Positions 22,666 to 33,677 are shown, numbered from the stretch's first letter. The stretch is DNA of 39,328 bases from Byssochlamys sp. IMV 00236 (GCA_001931875.2 MSJH02000764.1:1-39328), one strand, 5' to 3'. Made by a program: numbers and translations. Notes: a model not told the origin generated them from the letters alone.

Positions 22666-23790
22666 ATGTCCCCTCATCCCTTGAACAAACCACATACCAT
22701 CGTCCCTCAAAACCATCTAATCTTCGATCCCTGGAACACTGCATCTACCGGCCACCAACGCGCAGAGAACCCATACTCCAACACGTCCGAATGGCGCACT
22801 ACGCGAACAGAGAAGCTATCACATCAATTCGGCAAGCCTATTACAAATGGAAGTGGAGATGGGACGCTGAATAGCGGCCGTTGTGCCAATGGTACGAATC
22901 GGAATAAGATCAGGAACGGAGCTGCAGGGGAATGGAGATGGATATCTGCGGACGAGGCGGAGAGACGGCGATTGGGATGTGCGGATATTAGGACATTGAT
23001 GGGTGGTGGTGGCGGAGGGGCAAAGAGGAGGAAGTGGGATGGGGATGGGAATGGAAGCCTCAACGAGAAGATGGTGAAGAAGACGAAGGTGGTGGAATTG
23101 GGAGCAGCACAATCTTCACCGTCGTCGGCGCCATCATCTACATCGCAGCATAGCAGTCGAGACAATACTGATCCACAACACAAGGGATACACAGCTCTTC
23201 CTCCTCCATCTTCACGGCCTAAACTCGCTTTCTGCAATGACAATCACAACGACACCAACGGTACCCCCGAACTCGAACCCACAACAGAAACCCCCACCGG
23301 CATCTTTACCGGAACAACAATCTATATAAACGGCAGTACCTTCCCGCTCATCTCAGACCACAAGCTCAAACACCTCCTCGCATCCAACGGCGCCAAAATC
23401 GCCATCAGTCTCGCCCGCCAGACCGTCACGCACGTCATCCTGGGAAAACCGAACGGGAACGGATCCGGCGCCGGCGGCGGTCTTGCTGCTGGGAAGTTGC
23501 AGAAAGAACTGCAACGATCTGGTAGTGCTGCTGGGAGGAATGTGAAGTTTGTTGGTGTCGAGTGGTATGTTTCTTTCCTTCCCCTCCCATACTCAATTAA
23601 CATTGGATTGCATGATAATCCATGAGAAAAAGGAAACCCATTGACTTACAACATAATTAATTCTTACAGGGTCCTCGAAAGCATCAAGGCTTCCAAACGA
23701 TTACCTGAATGCGGATTCTCTAACATGAACATGTGCCCCAAAGGCCAGCAGAGCGTCCTGAACATGTTCAAAAAGAAGACGGGTCCATGA
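22666..23790 (+). CDS. BRCT-domain protein
   Basis: Two exons, 22666-23564 and 23670-23790, with a 105-nt intron that splits Trp300, giving 339 aa. Upstream of 22666 the frame is open but has no ATG, so MSPHPLNKPH is the start. Residues 18-60 hold a segment that looks conserved (IFDPWNTASTGHQRAEN). Residues 88-112 include WRWISADEAERRRLGC, followed by a Gly run and a basic KRRK at 120-123, a likely nuclear signal. A low-complexity Ser/Thr/Pro linker leads to one BRCT domain at about 213-315, with THVILGKP and the conserved Trp in VEWVLESIKASKRLPE. The C-terminal tail carries QQSVLNMFKKK, resembling a degenerate PCNA-interacting box. BRCT domains bind phosphoproteins or DNA ends in repair and checkpoint complexes, so a nuclear DNA-damage role is likely. 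The exact ortholog is not recognised. Confidence 0.88.
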
Positions 23791-24749
23791 TATCGAACTG
23801 TCTCTCTTTGAAATCCAAGAGAGTAACAGTAACGAATGACGATAATGTTGAATGTTGATTCACGATTTCTCTTTGCTCTTCTCCTCACACATCCATCTCT
23901 ATGGACGTGTTCTGTGTACCACTACTATTACTTGCATATTTTCACCAGGATCTGATAGAACAGGTTGGTTTAAGGATTCGATTGGTTTGGATGGGCGAAT
24001 AGCATTATAAAAGTTATAATATAATTGGTATATAACAATAATACTCTACGTCAGAAATAATATCCTTTTTGCTTCATCTTGGACGGTGATATTGAACAGA
24101 AAAATGAAAGAAGCAAATTACTAGAACTAAAAGGCTCACATCATCCACCTCTCCTTTAGCTCGGAGAGGCGGTGGGAGAGCTACAAAACCTCCGCCTTAC
24201 TTTTGGCGGGCAGTGTTCCTCTTTTTTCGCTCTCATGCCTGGAAAAGTCCACGAAGACTCTAGGAGTCGATTAGGGAGCCGGGGTGGTATTAGAAAATCT
24301 GAAAATCGAAATCCTCCAAAGTGAATTGAAATAAGAATAGATTTATATTTATATTTAAGCAATATCTATACTATATGCTAGCCTCCGGAACTCCTAGATG
24401 AATCCTATCCTAGGTACTCTGTAGATCCGACCCATAGCCATTGTCATTCACGTCATGTCAGGTATGTGGAGAGGAAAACAATAAACAATATAAAAAGGTA
24501 TATGTGACAAAACATAGCGATTGGAGCCCTGGTACATCCTCCCATATAGCAAAATCCAAAAAAAGAGTACAGGCAAAGGATGTAAGTACAGTACATTTCA
24601 TGAAGATAAAAAAGGAGCAAGCAGGCATTAGGAGCATCATCAGGTCGTATCTAAAAAAAACAAATGGCGGCTTCCAACGCCCAGGATATCCACATGTGAA
24701 GAATACTCACACAGAAGAAGAGCAAGAATGGAGCTTATATCCCAAAGGA
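23791..24749. other. Convergent intergenic region; no gene seen
   Basis: This lies between the ends of the BRCT and NIPA genes. It is AT-rich around 23940-24120 and is presumably occupied mainly by the two 3' untranslated regions. A minus-strand frame at 24156-24362 and a plus-strand frame at 24441-24755 are not convincing as genes. Confidence 0.5.
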
Positions 24750-27314
24750 TTATAGGAACGCTCCGTCTCTACTGATCTGTCTTCGACCTCCCCCGGTGTC
24801 TTCATTGCTGCTGCCGCTGCTGGCCGAGTCACCTCGGGTGTATCGATGGCCTGCTCTTCGCCAGCCGCTTTCTCGACGTCCGCGGCTATTAGAAGATGTC
24901 TGTGATGAAGACAGAGATGCGACTCCATGATCGGAGCTGCTGTAGCCGAGATCTGGGGATCGGAGTTCGACTCGCGTGTAGGGTTCAGCGCTCTCGCCTG
25001 CTGCTGACTCTTCGGACGGGATACGAGGTAGTGGGTTCGGTCTTCGAGCAGGAACTACATGGGCTCGAGTAGCATCGGTGGTGTCATGAGCGGTGGATGC
25101 AACATGGGGCATCTGCCAGCTGTGCTCAAGCGCCTCTCCGATCGGGGAAGCTACCTGCTGCGAAGGAGGATATATATAGTAGTGTTCGACCTCCCCATAA
25201 TGTGGCGGCTCTTCGTAGGCGGGGAACGTAGTAGTGGAAGCGGTTGATACCGATGGTTGGTGCGGACGCGAGAAATGTACCGGTCTGGGAACCAAGTCTT
25301 CGACACTCGAATCACTGGACGAGGACAATGTCCGTTGCAACTTCTCATCCAATGAGTCCTCCCCATCACTGCCACGCGAATCACCCTTCACCAGCCCCAA
25401 GCGTTCCTCTTCAGTCGCATGTTTCATCGCCCGTCTCTGCTCCAGGCTGTCTGTACGATGGCCCCGTCTCAGGATTCCACGCACGGGACTAGCCGGACTT
25501 CTGGGTGACTGTTCGCCAGTCTTCGAACGGTGGAAAACATTTTGGAATGAGAACTGACGTCGAGCGCTATTTGGTGTCTGTTCAGGCGCTAACTGGCCAC
25601 CACGAGTAGGCGACTGTACCTGATGGTTCTCATCAGCCCATGAGATGGAACGCGGGGTATCGCTACGCTCTCTTCCAAGTCTCGGCTGGAAAGGCGGATC
25701 AAGATCTGCACCAGGGTATGGAGCAGCTCCGTGATAAGCCGTATCGCCGCCCTTATTCGGATGAACAGATATGTCGGTCAAAGCAACTGGGTGCAGTGGA
25801 CTGTGCGTCTTATGCTCTTCGTGAATTGGTCTCCACTGCGTCGGATGAAGTACACTGGATGCCCGGGACACGACATCACCAAAGAATGAATGGCCGCTTT
25901 GCTTGGTGCTCGGCCTTTCCGGCTCTTCGTCCTCCGGGAAATGCGACATGCCCAGCGGTGGATGAAGAGTCCTTGCAGAGACTGGAGTTCCAGGTGTACG
26001 CGGTCGTGCCATAGTCGGCCCCTGTCCTATAATGGTCTTGCGCCGTCTTAACCCGTCCCACTCGATGATCTCGTTTTCGCTCGGAGGCCTCAAATGATCT
26101 TCTTGCCTCTCTCTGAAGTACCGACGGGCTTCCTCCGCTTCCATCTTCTGTCTTGAAGTCGAGATCCGTCTGAGAATGGCCGCAGTACCACGAATAGCAT
26201 CCGCCTTGGGTTCCAATTCCGGCTCTTCCTGTTCTCCAACCTCCCGTATCTGATCCAGATCTCCCTTGAAGACTGCCGCATCTGGCACATCCTTGGCCGA
26301 CTTGGAAAGCTGCAGTAACACTACGCCTGCACAGATTTGAAGGAATCCCATGATGACTGTTGTGATTTGAACAGCGGAGCCTTTGAATCCTCGGAAGAGA
26401 ATTGCAGAGGTTATAATCGTGGCACTAGTAAATAAGACATAATACGTTGGCGTTACTAGAGCGGCATTGAATATATTCAGTGCTTTCTGCAAGGGGAAGT
26501 CAGCAATCCGTTTCGAGCTCATGGTTCTGGCAGAACTTACGTTGAGGAAAATGATCTCCGTCAGGAGCGTCGCAACAACAAAGACGAACAAGACGTAAAG
26601 AAACCATTGCTTGAATTGAGGAACACCCCTTATCTGGGCCAGAATGGCCGCACCCAGACCCTGTGTCGCAACGACACTCAATCCTCCTATCAGGCTACAG
26701 ATGCTGATGTATACGAACATATTCTTCTTGCCGTAGCGGGGACCAGCCCAGAAGGCAAGAAAGGCGCAACCGACGATGATCACGCCGGCATAGCTGAGAA
26801 AACCCGGTGCAATGACGTAGTGTTGCATGTCCTGGATGTCGTTCACGGAAGACTGCTCAGGGGCATTCATCGCGATCACAACAGACCCGATGATGCAGCT
26901 GAAGCATCCCACTTTTCCGACAAAGCTGAGACGTTCTTTTAGGAAAATGGCGGACAGGATGGTTGTGATCACCACGGAGAGCGCACCCAGCGGAGTGACC
27001 AGAATGGCATCGACGAAAGCATAGGCGACGAAGTTGCATATCTCGCCAATGATCATCAAGGTCATTCCACTCCACCACCAGAAGTTCTTGAGATAGCCAT
27101 AGCCTTCACCGGCCTCTTCGTTGTATTTGACATTGGCCTTCAGCAGCCCCGTCTTCTTCAGCACGAATGACACTCCGATGAAAAGTCCCGAGGCGACAGC
27201 TAATGAAATCCCGATTGCTTTGTACACGGGTGGCCGACTATCTGAGCTGCTGGAGGTACTGGACCGGGCGTACAGCTCGTTTGCATGTGCGAGGACCGAT
27301 GCGGAAGTTTCCAT
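24750..27314 (-). CDS. NIPA-family magnesium-transporter-like membrane protein
   Basis: NIPA (DUF803) proteins are multi-span membrane proteins linked to Mg2+ transport. The + coordinates are 24750-26486 and 26541-27314, read on the minus strand, giving 836 aa. The first in-frame ATG is METSASVLAH; the codon 18 bases upstream is GTG. Nine hydrophobic segments fit residues 31-53, 80-97, 100-120, 130-148, 168-188, 196-217, 236-256, 262-285 and 295-318. The family signature EICNFVAYAFVDAILVTPLG is at 91-110, followed by ALSVVITTILSAIFLKERLS. The 54-nt intron (donor gtaagt, acceptor ccccttgcag) is a multiple of three with no stop, so a plain ORF reads through it. Removing it gives IIFLNKALNIFNAALVTPTY, the expected family sequence. 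The long hydrophilic tail (about 330-836) is Ser/Pro/Arg-rich and probably cytosolic. It is divergent from the Zn2Cys6 gene. Confidence 0.93.
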   Translation of the reverse strand: METSASVLAHANELYARSSTSSSSDSRPPVYKAIGISLAVASGLFIGVSFVLKKTGLLKANVKYNEEAGEGYGYLKNFWWWSGMTLMIIGEICNFVAYAFVDAILVTPLGALSVVITTILSAIFLKERLSFVGKVGCFSCIIGSVVIAMNAPEQSSVNDIQDMQHYVIAPGFLSYAGVIIVGCAFLAFWAGPRYGKKNMFVYISICSLIGGLSVVATQGLGAAILAQIRGVPQFKQWFLYVLFVFVVATLLTEIIFLNVSSARTMSSKRIADFPLQKALNIFNAALVTPTYYVLFTSATIITSAILFRGFKGSAVQITTVIMGFLQICAGVVLLQLSKSAKDVPDAAVFKGDLDQIREVGEQEEPELEPKADAIRGTAAILRRISTSRQKMEAEEARRYFRERQEDHLRPPSENEIIEWDGLRRRKTIIGQGPTMARPRTPGTPVSARTLHPPLGMSHFPEDEEPERPSTKQSGHSFFGDVVSRASSVLHPTQWRPIHEEHKTHSPLHPVALTDISVHPNKGGDTAYHGAAPYPGADLDPPFQPRLGRERSDTPRSISWADENHQVQSPTRGGQLAPEQTPNSARRQFSFQNVFHRSKTGEQSPRSPASPVRGILRRGHRTDSLEQRRAMKHATEEERLGLVKGDSRGSDGEDSLDEKLQRTLSSSSDSSVEDLVPRPVHFSRPHQPSVSTASTTTFPAYEEPPHYGEVEHYYIYPPSQQVASPIGEALEHSWQMPHVASTAHDTTDATRAHVVPARRPNPLPRIPSEESAAGESAEPYTRVELRSPDLGYSSSDHGVASLSSSQTSSNSRGRRESGWRRAGHRYTRGDSASSGSSNEDTGGGRRQISRDGAFL

Positions 27315-28365
27315 GACGGCAATGAGGGCCACTGACCAGCAATGGCGACCGTTGCGTCAGAACGTCTCTCACTCGGGACGACAGCCCACGAGCACTGTCA
27401 AGAGCTGTTGATAACGAAGTTCAAACTAAAGGGGAAGTCCTGCGATGAAAAGGGGGTGGTCGAAAATACAACCGCTCAGGGATCAGGGGATCATTGACGC
27501 TGGGTCGCGGCGTCAAACATGTGCAGATCGTCTGTCGCTGCAGAATTCGAAACTGTGAAACTGGAGCCTAGCCGATTCGTTTCACGATGACGGCCTTTGA
27601 GCACAGGCTCTGGACCAGAGCCTGGGGCAGACGTTCGGTACGTCCTACCTGGAACACGGGTTGAATATTAATATTTGATGCCGATGACGTGAGATACAAT
27701 CCCAAATGGTATGCCTTCAGCAGATCAGCGGCGTTGTTCCAGGCTTTTTTTTTCTCCCAAAGAGTTTCGAATCAATCGTAGTGCGGGGAAATATGCCGTA
27801 TGGTGGAAGCGTTGGTATCTCCGTAGACTGGTATGCGTGCACACAGTCTGCGACGTGGAGTCCGGACTAGATCGCTCGAGCACACTTGCCTGCGTTGCTC
27901 GATCGTCGCCTGGCGAATATCTCGATAGATAGAATGAACAGACGCACGACAATGAATCAACGAGAGCGATGGGAGTTGGAAAAGTTCCCCCGGCCGACGA
28001 GAAAGGGGAACGGAGAGGGAGGCTGGGCGATTCGCTCAGGAGCAGACCTTCCGAAACGTCGTCAGCGCCAGGTCGAAATCTAACGTGGAGGACGAGTGGC
28101 GGAACATCCACGCTGCCCTTTGTTAGGCGCTGTCTCTGACCTATCGGTTTCAATACATCTCACAGGAACCAGACACAGCTTCTCCTGCTTCTTGCTTCAT
28201 CTCTCTCCATCTGTCTCCATCTCTACGGACTCTTCTCTGCGCTTTCTGCCCTCACAGCTGCAAATCCACGCCTGTATCGTGCACATCGTTGCCGCGGTGG
28301 CGATCGAGGCAAGCCCAGCCCCAACTTTCCAGCCACCAGGATTCCACTAAATTTAGTTGACTAGT
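27315..28365. other. Upstream region of the NIPA gene; no gene seen
   Basis: About 1 kb, presumed to hold the NIPA promoter and 5' untranslated region. Frames up to 142 codons (minus strand, 27725-28153) have no domain and non-protein-like composition. Confidence 0.5.
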
Positions 28366-28521
28366 TTAAACTACCATAGATAATAGCTTAAGCGTTTCCA
28401 CCTCCTCAGGGACTGGACCGATCTTCGTCTTCATTTCTTCTACCATAGACAACGACCATCCTGCCTGAAACACTGTGGCACCGCAACCTACCCTTGGATC
28501 CTCAAGTCTGGTGCCAGCAGC
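28366..28521 (-). pseudogene. Orphan last-exon-like fragment, unknown family
   Basis: On the minus strand, after an acceptor-like caaatccag, a 51-codon frame runs to a TAA. It has clear protein character: AAGTRLEDPRVGCGATVFQAG, then SMVEEMKTKIGPVPEEVETL. There is no ATG at its beginning. Upstream on that strand lies a hairpin and then non-coding DNA, so no complete gene can be built. It is either a 3' exon of an undetected gene or a relic. The family is not recognised. Confidence 0.3.
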
Positions 28522-28546
28522 CTGGATTTGACAGAAAAAAATTAAC

Positions 28547-28573
28547 TGGACGGTCAATTAACTGGACCGTCCA
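28547..28573. repeat. Perfect 9-bp inverted repeat with 9-base loop
   Basis: TGGACGGTC (28547-28555) and GACCGTCCA (28565-28573) are exact reverse complements around the loop AATTAACTG. The same stretch is also a tandem of two ATTAACTGGAC units, 17 bases apart. It could be a dimeric protein-binding site or a hairpin. It lies between the NIPA and Zn2Cys6 genes. Confidence 0.7.
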
Positions 28574-29168
28574 CTCCTCTCGTTCCCTTTTTCGCCTACT
28601 CTTTTGTGCGCAGGACACTATTATTATGATTATGATCAGTGCGCAGCTCTCAGAGATCCCCTATTTAAACTAAGAGCCGTGCAACTCGCACGACAGAATA
28701 CCAGAGTATGTCACTGGTCTGATGATGATGGCAGAAATGATACAGCTCCTCATGTCACCGCGCAACGACCTGAGAAGGATATATCGCTCTAATCAAAAAA
28801 TAAAAAGTCGAAGTCGTGGGGATCTGATAATAATCGTATACAAGAAAACTGCCAGACTGCCTCTATTACTCTCCATATGCCACTTGTCAACTCACCTTCG
28901 ATCTATCCTTTCTCATCATAGTAGCAAGCATAAAAACATCGAGCATTTCCTTCTCGTCTTTTTCAGTTACTTTCAAGCGCAATAGTGCTTCCTATACCAA
29001 ATGAGAGATCAAAACTACTTCTCCTGACCTATGCTGGATCACAGGGAAGTCAAGAACGCTCTTGTAAAAGGATAGCGCGTTCAAGTGTCAGTAGATCAGC
29101 TGCCATCGACAGTAATCCAATACACTACAAGTTAGCCCGCCCTTGAGTGGAAATAAGCATTACGTACT
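28574..29168. other. Intergenic; no supported gene
   Basis: Nearly 600 bases between the two coding-like minus-strand fragments. Short + strand frames exist at 28604-28792 and 28722-28985, but neither has an identifiable domain. Confidence 0.45.
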
Positions 29169-29512
29169 TCAGCATCGCTTTGGTCTTTTCGTCTTCATCA
29201 TGCGCTCAAGATATCGATCAAAAGCATAACGGACCTCTACGAGATGGAGAGCGTTAGTCTAGACAGATGGATAATCCTGATTCTGACGTTCATATCAGTC
29301 CCACGGCTGGCCCACGTGATGCAACGCCTGCCAAGACGTAGTTGACTCCGACTGTACTCTTGAAGTACATCGAATATAGCCTCAAAAGACAGGCGAATCT
29401 CTCCTGTGATCACCTGACCTTTGGGGATATCCTCCAGCGACACGGTTCGAGCACCAGCACAGGCATAGCCCTCGTTTAACCTCCTTTCGCATTCTTCATT
29501 TTCAATGAAAGA
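29169..29512 (-). pseudogene. Coding-like minus-strand frame abutting the Zn2Cys6 start
   Basis: A minus-strand frame, open from 29512, contains VSLEDIPKGQVITGEIRLSF and FDVLQEYSRSQLRLG. A donor (gtgggac) and acceptor (cgtag), with CTAAC before the acceptor, define a 68-nt intron (29304-29237). It joins in phase to VRYAFDRYLERMMKTKR and a stop at 29169. There is no ATG in this frame before a TGA just upstream of 29512, and further extension would run antisense into the Zn2Cys6 gene. It therefore looks like a beheaded gene or a relic. The family is not recognised. Confidence 0.3.
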
Positions 29513-29514
29513 TC

Positions 29515-32016
29515 ATGCCCAACAGCGGCGCTCGCCACAGGCGCGTAGAGCCAGCACCGCCCGAAAATACAAAAGCTCCTCTACACTCACCACCGCCCAG
29601 GGGATCCACACCAGGCCCAGCTTCAAAGGATAGCTTCCACTCTCCTTCTTCAAAAGAAACCGGTTCAGCACGCGAGCGGAAGCCAAGATTGAGGGTCAGT
29701 CACGCCTGTGAACCATGCAGAGCCCACAAGCGCAAATGTGACGGCGGACGTCCTGTCTGTGCTCGATGCCGAAAACTCCACGTTGGCTGCTACTACGCGG
29801 ACGCGAGAGGGGAGAAAGCAAAACGGTGTGTATTTCCTCTCCCTGAGAAGTCTTTCAAAGCCAAATTCTCCGCCGTTATGTGGATCTGGTAGAGGGAATC
29901 TAACTGCAGGGGCTCAACATCTCTCAGGGATATGCGAGATTTGACTGCAACGGTCAACGTTTATAGGGACCTTCTCCTTGAGGTGCTTCCACAGCTCGAT
30001 GCAGCAACACAGGTTGCTGTCCAGGAGACCCTGGTAGGCCCTATTTCGTGACAATTCGGCTCTTTTGGCCAGAGAGAGCAGAAGCTGAATGATAACATCG
30101 ACACAGGCAGCCCACGAAGATGACGTACCGCAGATCCAGTCTCAAGAGCCCAAAGCGGACGAGATGGAAGCAAGAGGCTCTGTAGGCTCGCCTCGGCTTC
30201 AAGACCGTATCCAAGATGATGTGATGGTGCTAGAGAGGTCTGTTGGTTTTCTGGGGAAGTCCTCGGCCGTAAGGTGGATGGAAGAGATTGTCGAAAAGGT
30301 ACGCATATCGTGCTCGAAATTGCACCTCACATGAGAAAAAGATTTCTAAATGCCAAAGGTCCTAACAAGAGAACCACTCACATCTGTGAAATATGTGGAG
30401 ATGCTAGAAACGCTAGATCAGACAGGCGACAGGCAGCAATTTTCCCGCGCTCTCGCATCTTCGTGTGTCTATTACCTCGATGATTTGGATCTGGACGACT
30501 TCGGAGAATTCGGTGAAAACGTAAACGCCTTTCAGCTCCCTCAGCGCGCGGTGGCGGATGCCCTCCTCGATTCCTATCTAACGACCGTCCATCCATTCTT
30601 CCCGGTAATCAATGAGGAGGAGTTCAGAGAACAATACGAGAGATACTGGTCCATTGGCAGCCCACTCACAGAGGATATCTTGATCTGGATCGCCACCCTT
30701 AATGTCATATTCTCCCTGGGTGAATTGTGTGCCCAGGCACTAGAGATGGAGTGGAGAGGCAAACCCAATGATCATACCCTCTACTATGTCCGCTCGCGGT
30801 TGGTGATGCAAGATTTTGTCCGCACATTGGATCGGACGGATCTCAACCATATCAGATTTGACGCGCTGACGGGCATGTATTTCTTTGCTAGCAACCAGGT
30901 GAACAGGTAAGTCTCGTCGTCACGGGGTATTGAGTGAATGGCTTGTTGATCGTCCGTAGAGCCTGGCATACTACCGGAACCGCCATCCTTCAGGCTTATA
31001 CCTTGGGACTTCACTTGAAAAGTGTAGACCCTTCAGTAGCAGAGGTACAACATGATATGGAAAGGCGAATATGGCATTCCCTGGCATCACTTGAGACTCA
31101 GCTGTGCTGTCTTACGGGCCGTCCGACGGGAGTATCTGGACGTGCTGTGAGCACTGGGATGCCCAGGCCTGTTAAGATTCACGACGCCCCTAAGACAAGT
31201 TTTTCAGAATACTCGAAGTCCAAAAACATCGATCCTTCCGTATCCGATGACAGGGCATCTGATGAGGCTCAAACGCCTTCACGTGTCAAGATTGATCCGT
31301 TCCAGTCCGCGGTGGAACTTGATGCGATATTGAGTGAGACATTAATATATCTCTACAGTGCAAGTACCGTAACTCTCCGATGGGTCGAGATACAACGCAT
31401 TGTAGAACGTATGAATTCGAAACTGGCAAGATGGTCGGCAATTTGGACGCCGGTATTCAAGGATGTGCTTCGTCAACGAACTGAGCAGACCTCTGCAGCC
31501 CGCTCTCAAGTGATGCATCTGCAGATCAGATGTTACAGCGTGAGTATTTTAATTAACCGACCTTGTCTGTGCGTGACAGATAGCGGTCACGTCAGCTCTA
31601 TGCCAGATCAATCGACAGAATCTCGACGCTCAGACGAGGTGGCTGCCGCCCGTTGCGTGGCTTCAGCGCAAAATCTCGTCAATTTTCTGAGGAAAGAATC
31701 AGACAAATATGCGTTCTATATGGCGACGCCGTGGTGGAGTATTCTGCATTATCTTGTGCAGGCCGCAGCTATCTTGACCACAGAAATTGTATATGCTGCT
31801 GTCCATGTGCCCGATTCGATAGACAGTCTCGCTGCTGATGCCGTGATGGTCCTCCAGTGGCTTCAGGCGATGGCTACCACGAATGCCTCCGCAAAGCTGG
31901 CTTGGCTCGCTCTCAGCAGGTTGCTTCAGCTCGCACTTGCAAAGAATGATCGAGATGCTGGCTCATGGGTAGCATTTATGCCACCATGCCTCGCTATTAG
32001 ATCTCCAAATCCGTGA
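29515..32016 (+). CDS. Zn2Cys6 fungal-type transcription factor
   Basis: Five exons: 29515-29825, 29928-30033, 30107-30298, 30359-30906 and 30960-32016, giving 737 aa, typical for this family. The zinc binuclear cluster is at residues 65-92 with spacing C-X2-C-X6-C-X6-C-X2-C-X6-C (ACEPCRAHKRKC, then CARCRKLHVGC). It is preceded by a Pro/Ser-rich arm and followed by a helical linker, about 105-139, with YRDLLLEVLPQLD. The middle-homology (fungal_trans) region starts about residue 268 (LLDSYLTTVHPFFPVINEEEF) and runs to about 600. HTTGTAILQAYTLGLHLKS, across the fourth intron, is characteristic. Introns are 53-102 nt with GT...AG ends. An in-frame alternative acceptor exists at the first intron. 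Target genes are unknown, and no biosynthetic genes adjoin it. Confidence 0.9.
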
Positions 32017-33677
32017 TTGTTGTCGGCGATTATACTCTGCAGCAGTATCGATGACGATGATGGCAACCAAGTAGTCGATTGTCACCAAGGCCTCCGGGTG
32101 GGTGATGTCTCTCTTGTCCCTTCAAGATATCCCACTCCAGCCTGATTTCGATATCGATGCTCGCGAGGTCTTCAGAAGATGTCTTTGGGCGACGATTTGG
32201 GCCCACCGAGTCGATTCCAACCTCATAACCCGGTCATGTAATAGGTGTCTCGAAGCTGTATAGGGCGCAAATTGGTCTCATCTCATCTAAACCGGCGACA
32301 CAGTGTTCGCTGTGCACTGCGTATCTAGTGTCTCCTGCTTTTGGGTCGCATTTTGGGCCGCCTTGTCGCCGTGGTCGCGTATCCACTACACACGATATCG
32401 TGAGCCGGAGAACTCGATAGTGAACTGCACTCCCTCAGCGGGGGTTGCATGGGTTATTCCGGTATGCTTCTTCTGCGACGACATGATACCGACAGGTGCT
32501 GATCAGGAAAGAGCCGTGACACGTCCGCTGTCGCTTGGCCTACATAGCCAGTGACGCCGCGATGCTGGGAGAAAACTTGTCCATGTGGAGGTAGGAGATG
32601 ACTCCTCGTGCTTGCAGATGACATCTTTTCGAGGAATGACTGAGCGAGAAGGTGACTCCGTAAAGCGGACGACAACGCGGCAGCGTCATCATCGCAGCGT
32701 CGATAACAGTGTTGGGAGTTTGATGCACTGATCCATCCCATCACCATGGTTCTGCAGTAAGTCACAAAGGAGCGCTACCCACGGATGAGTCCACGCCCAC
32801 AGCGCACTTTTACAACGCAGAAGGGTATCCGCATCATTATTGCGAGCAAGTAAAAGTCAAGGGTTGCCGGTCGTTGGAGAGTATTATCCGAAGAGGCAAG
32901 CGTCGATTCCACTCGACTCTATTTGTTAGTAGGCTGTTTCTCCAGCACTTTTCATTGGCTTGGCTGTCTTTTCCGCCTCGTGAGCACAGGACACCTCTCG
33001 AAAGGAGTTTCGGCTGCAAGACTCCTGAAAGGCATTGCGAAGGAGTCGAGGTCATTCCTCCGTTTCTGTCTTCTTTGTCTCCTGGCGCGTCTTGCATGGT
33101 TCTATTGACTCTTGACCCTCCCTCTTAATCAGCTCCCGGCAATGGGAGAAATATGACTCTACAAGATCAGATTGCGTGAACCAGTTAGATGGCTACGGTA
33201 ATAGCAAGCAGCAATGGCAAGCAAATAGGGCATTCGACGTTCGTGTTTTCTCTTGATGCTGTTGTAGCTAACAAAATAACGTATCTCAACAGCTACTAGG
33301 TAATAGATGATACATTGCTCCCATCCCACCCGCGCCTTCCTTGCCCATCCAGTCCTTGGTCCCTCCGTACCATCCTATCTCACGGGCCGTCTTGGTATCA
33401 CAATGCGGAAAAGATAAATACAAAAACAGACGAATGTGTGAACAGAGCGGATAACGCCTTCCCGTAGACGTGACAATGTGAAGAAATCGTCAAACAAACT
33501 GGGTACATCAAGGGAATATAATAACATCAGATGGGATCATGATCTTCGTGATTCTCAATGAGCGAGGTTAGGAAAAGACTGTCGCAGTGCCCGTCTTCGT
33601 GATGGAGCTTTCCGAATGAGATACTGGATCCCAGATAGCTTCAAAAAACATTACAGAAACCCATCACCGTTCGATGA
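32017..33677. other. Convergent intergenic region; no gene seen
   Basis: 1.66 kb between the ends of the Zn2Cys6 and patatin-like genes. It presumably includes both 3' untranslated regions. Frames up to 103 codons on either strand lack domains, and I saw no RNA gene or repeat. Confidence 0.5.

Noticed and set aside
24156..24362. 68-codon minus-strand frame between the BRCT and NIPA genes
   Set aside because: Short, AT-rich start, no domain; more likely part of a 3' untranslated region or a repeat scrap.
31540..31600. Possible intron in the last exon of the Zn2Cys6 gene (gtgagt at 31539)
   Set aside because: Reading through gives YSVSILINRPCL, matching the usual middle-homology region, so the segment is coding.
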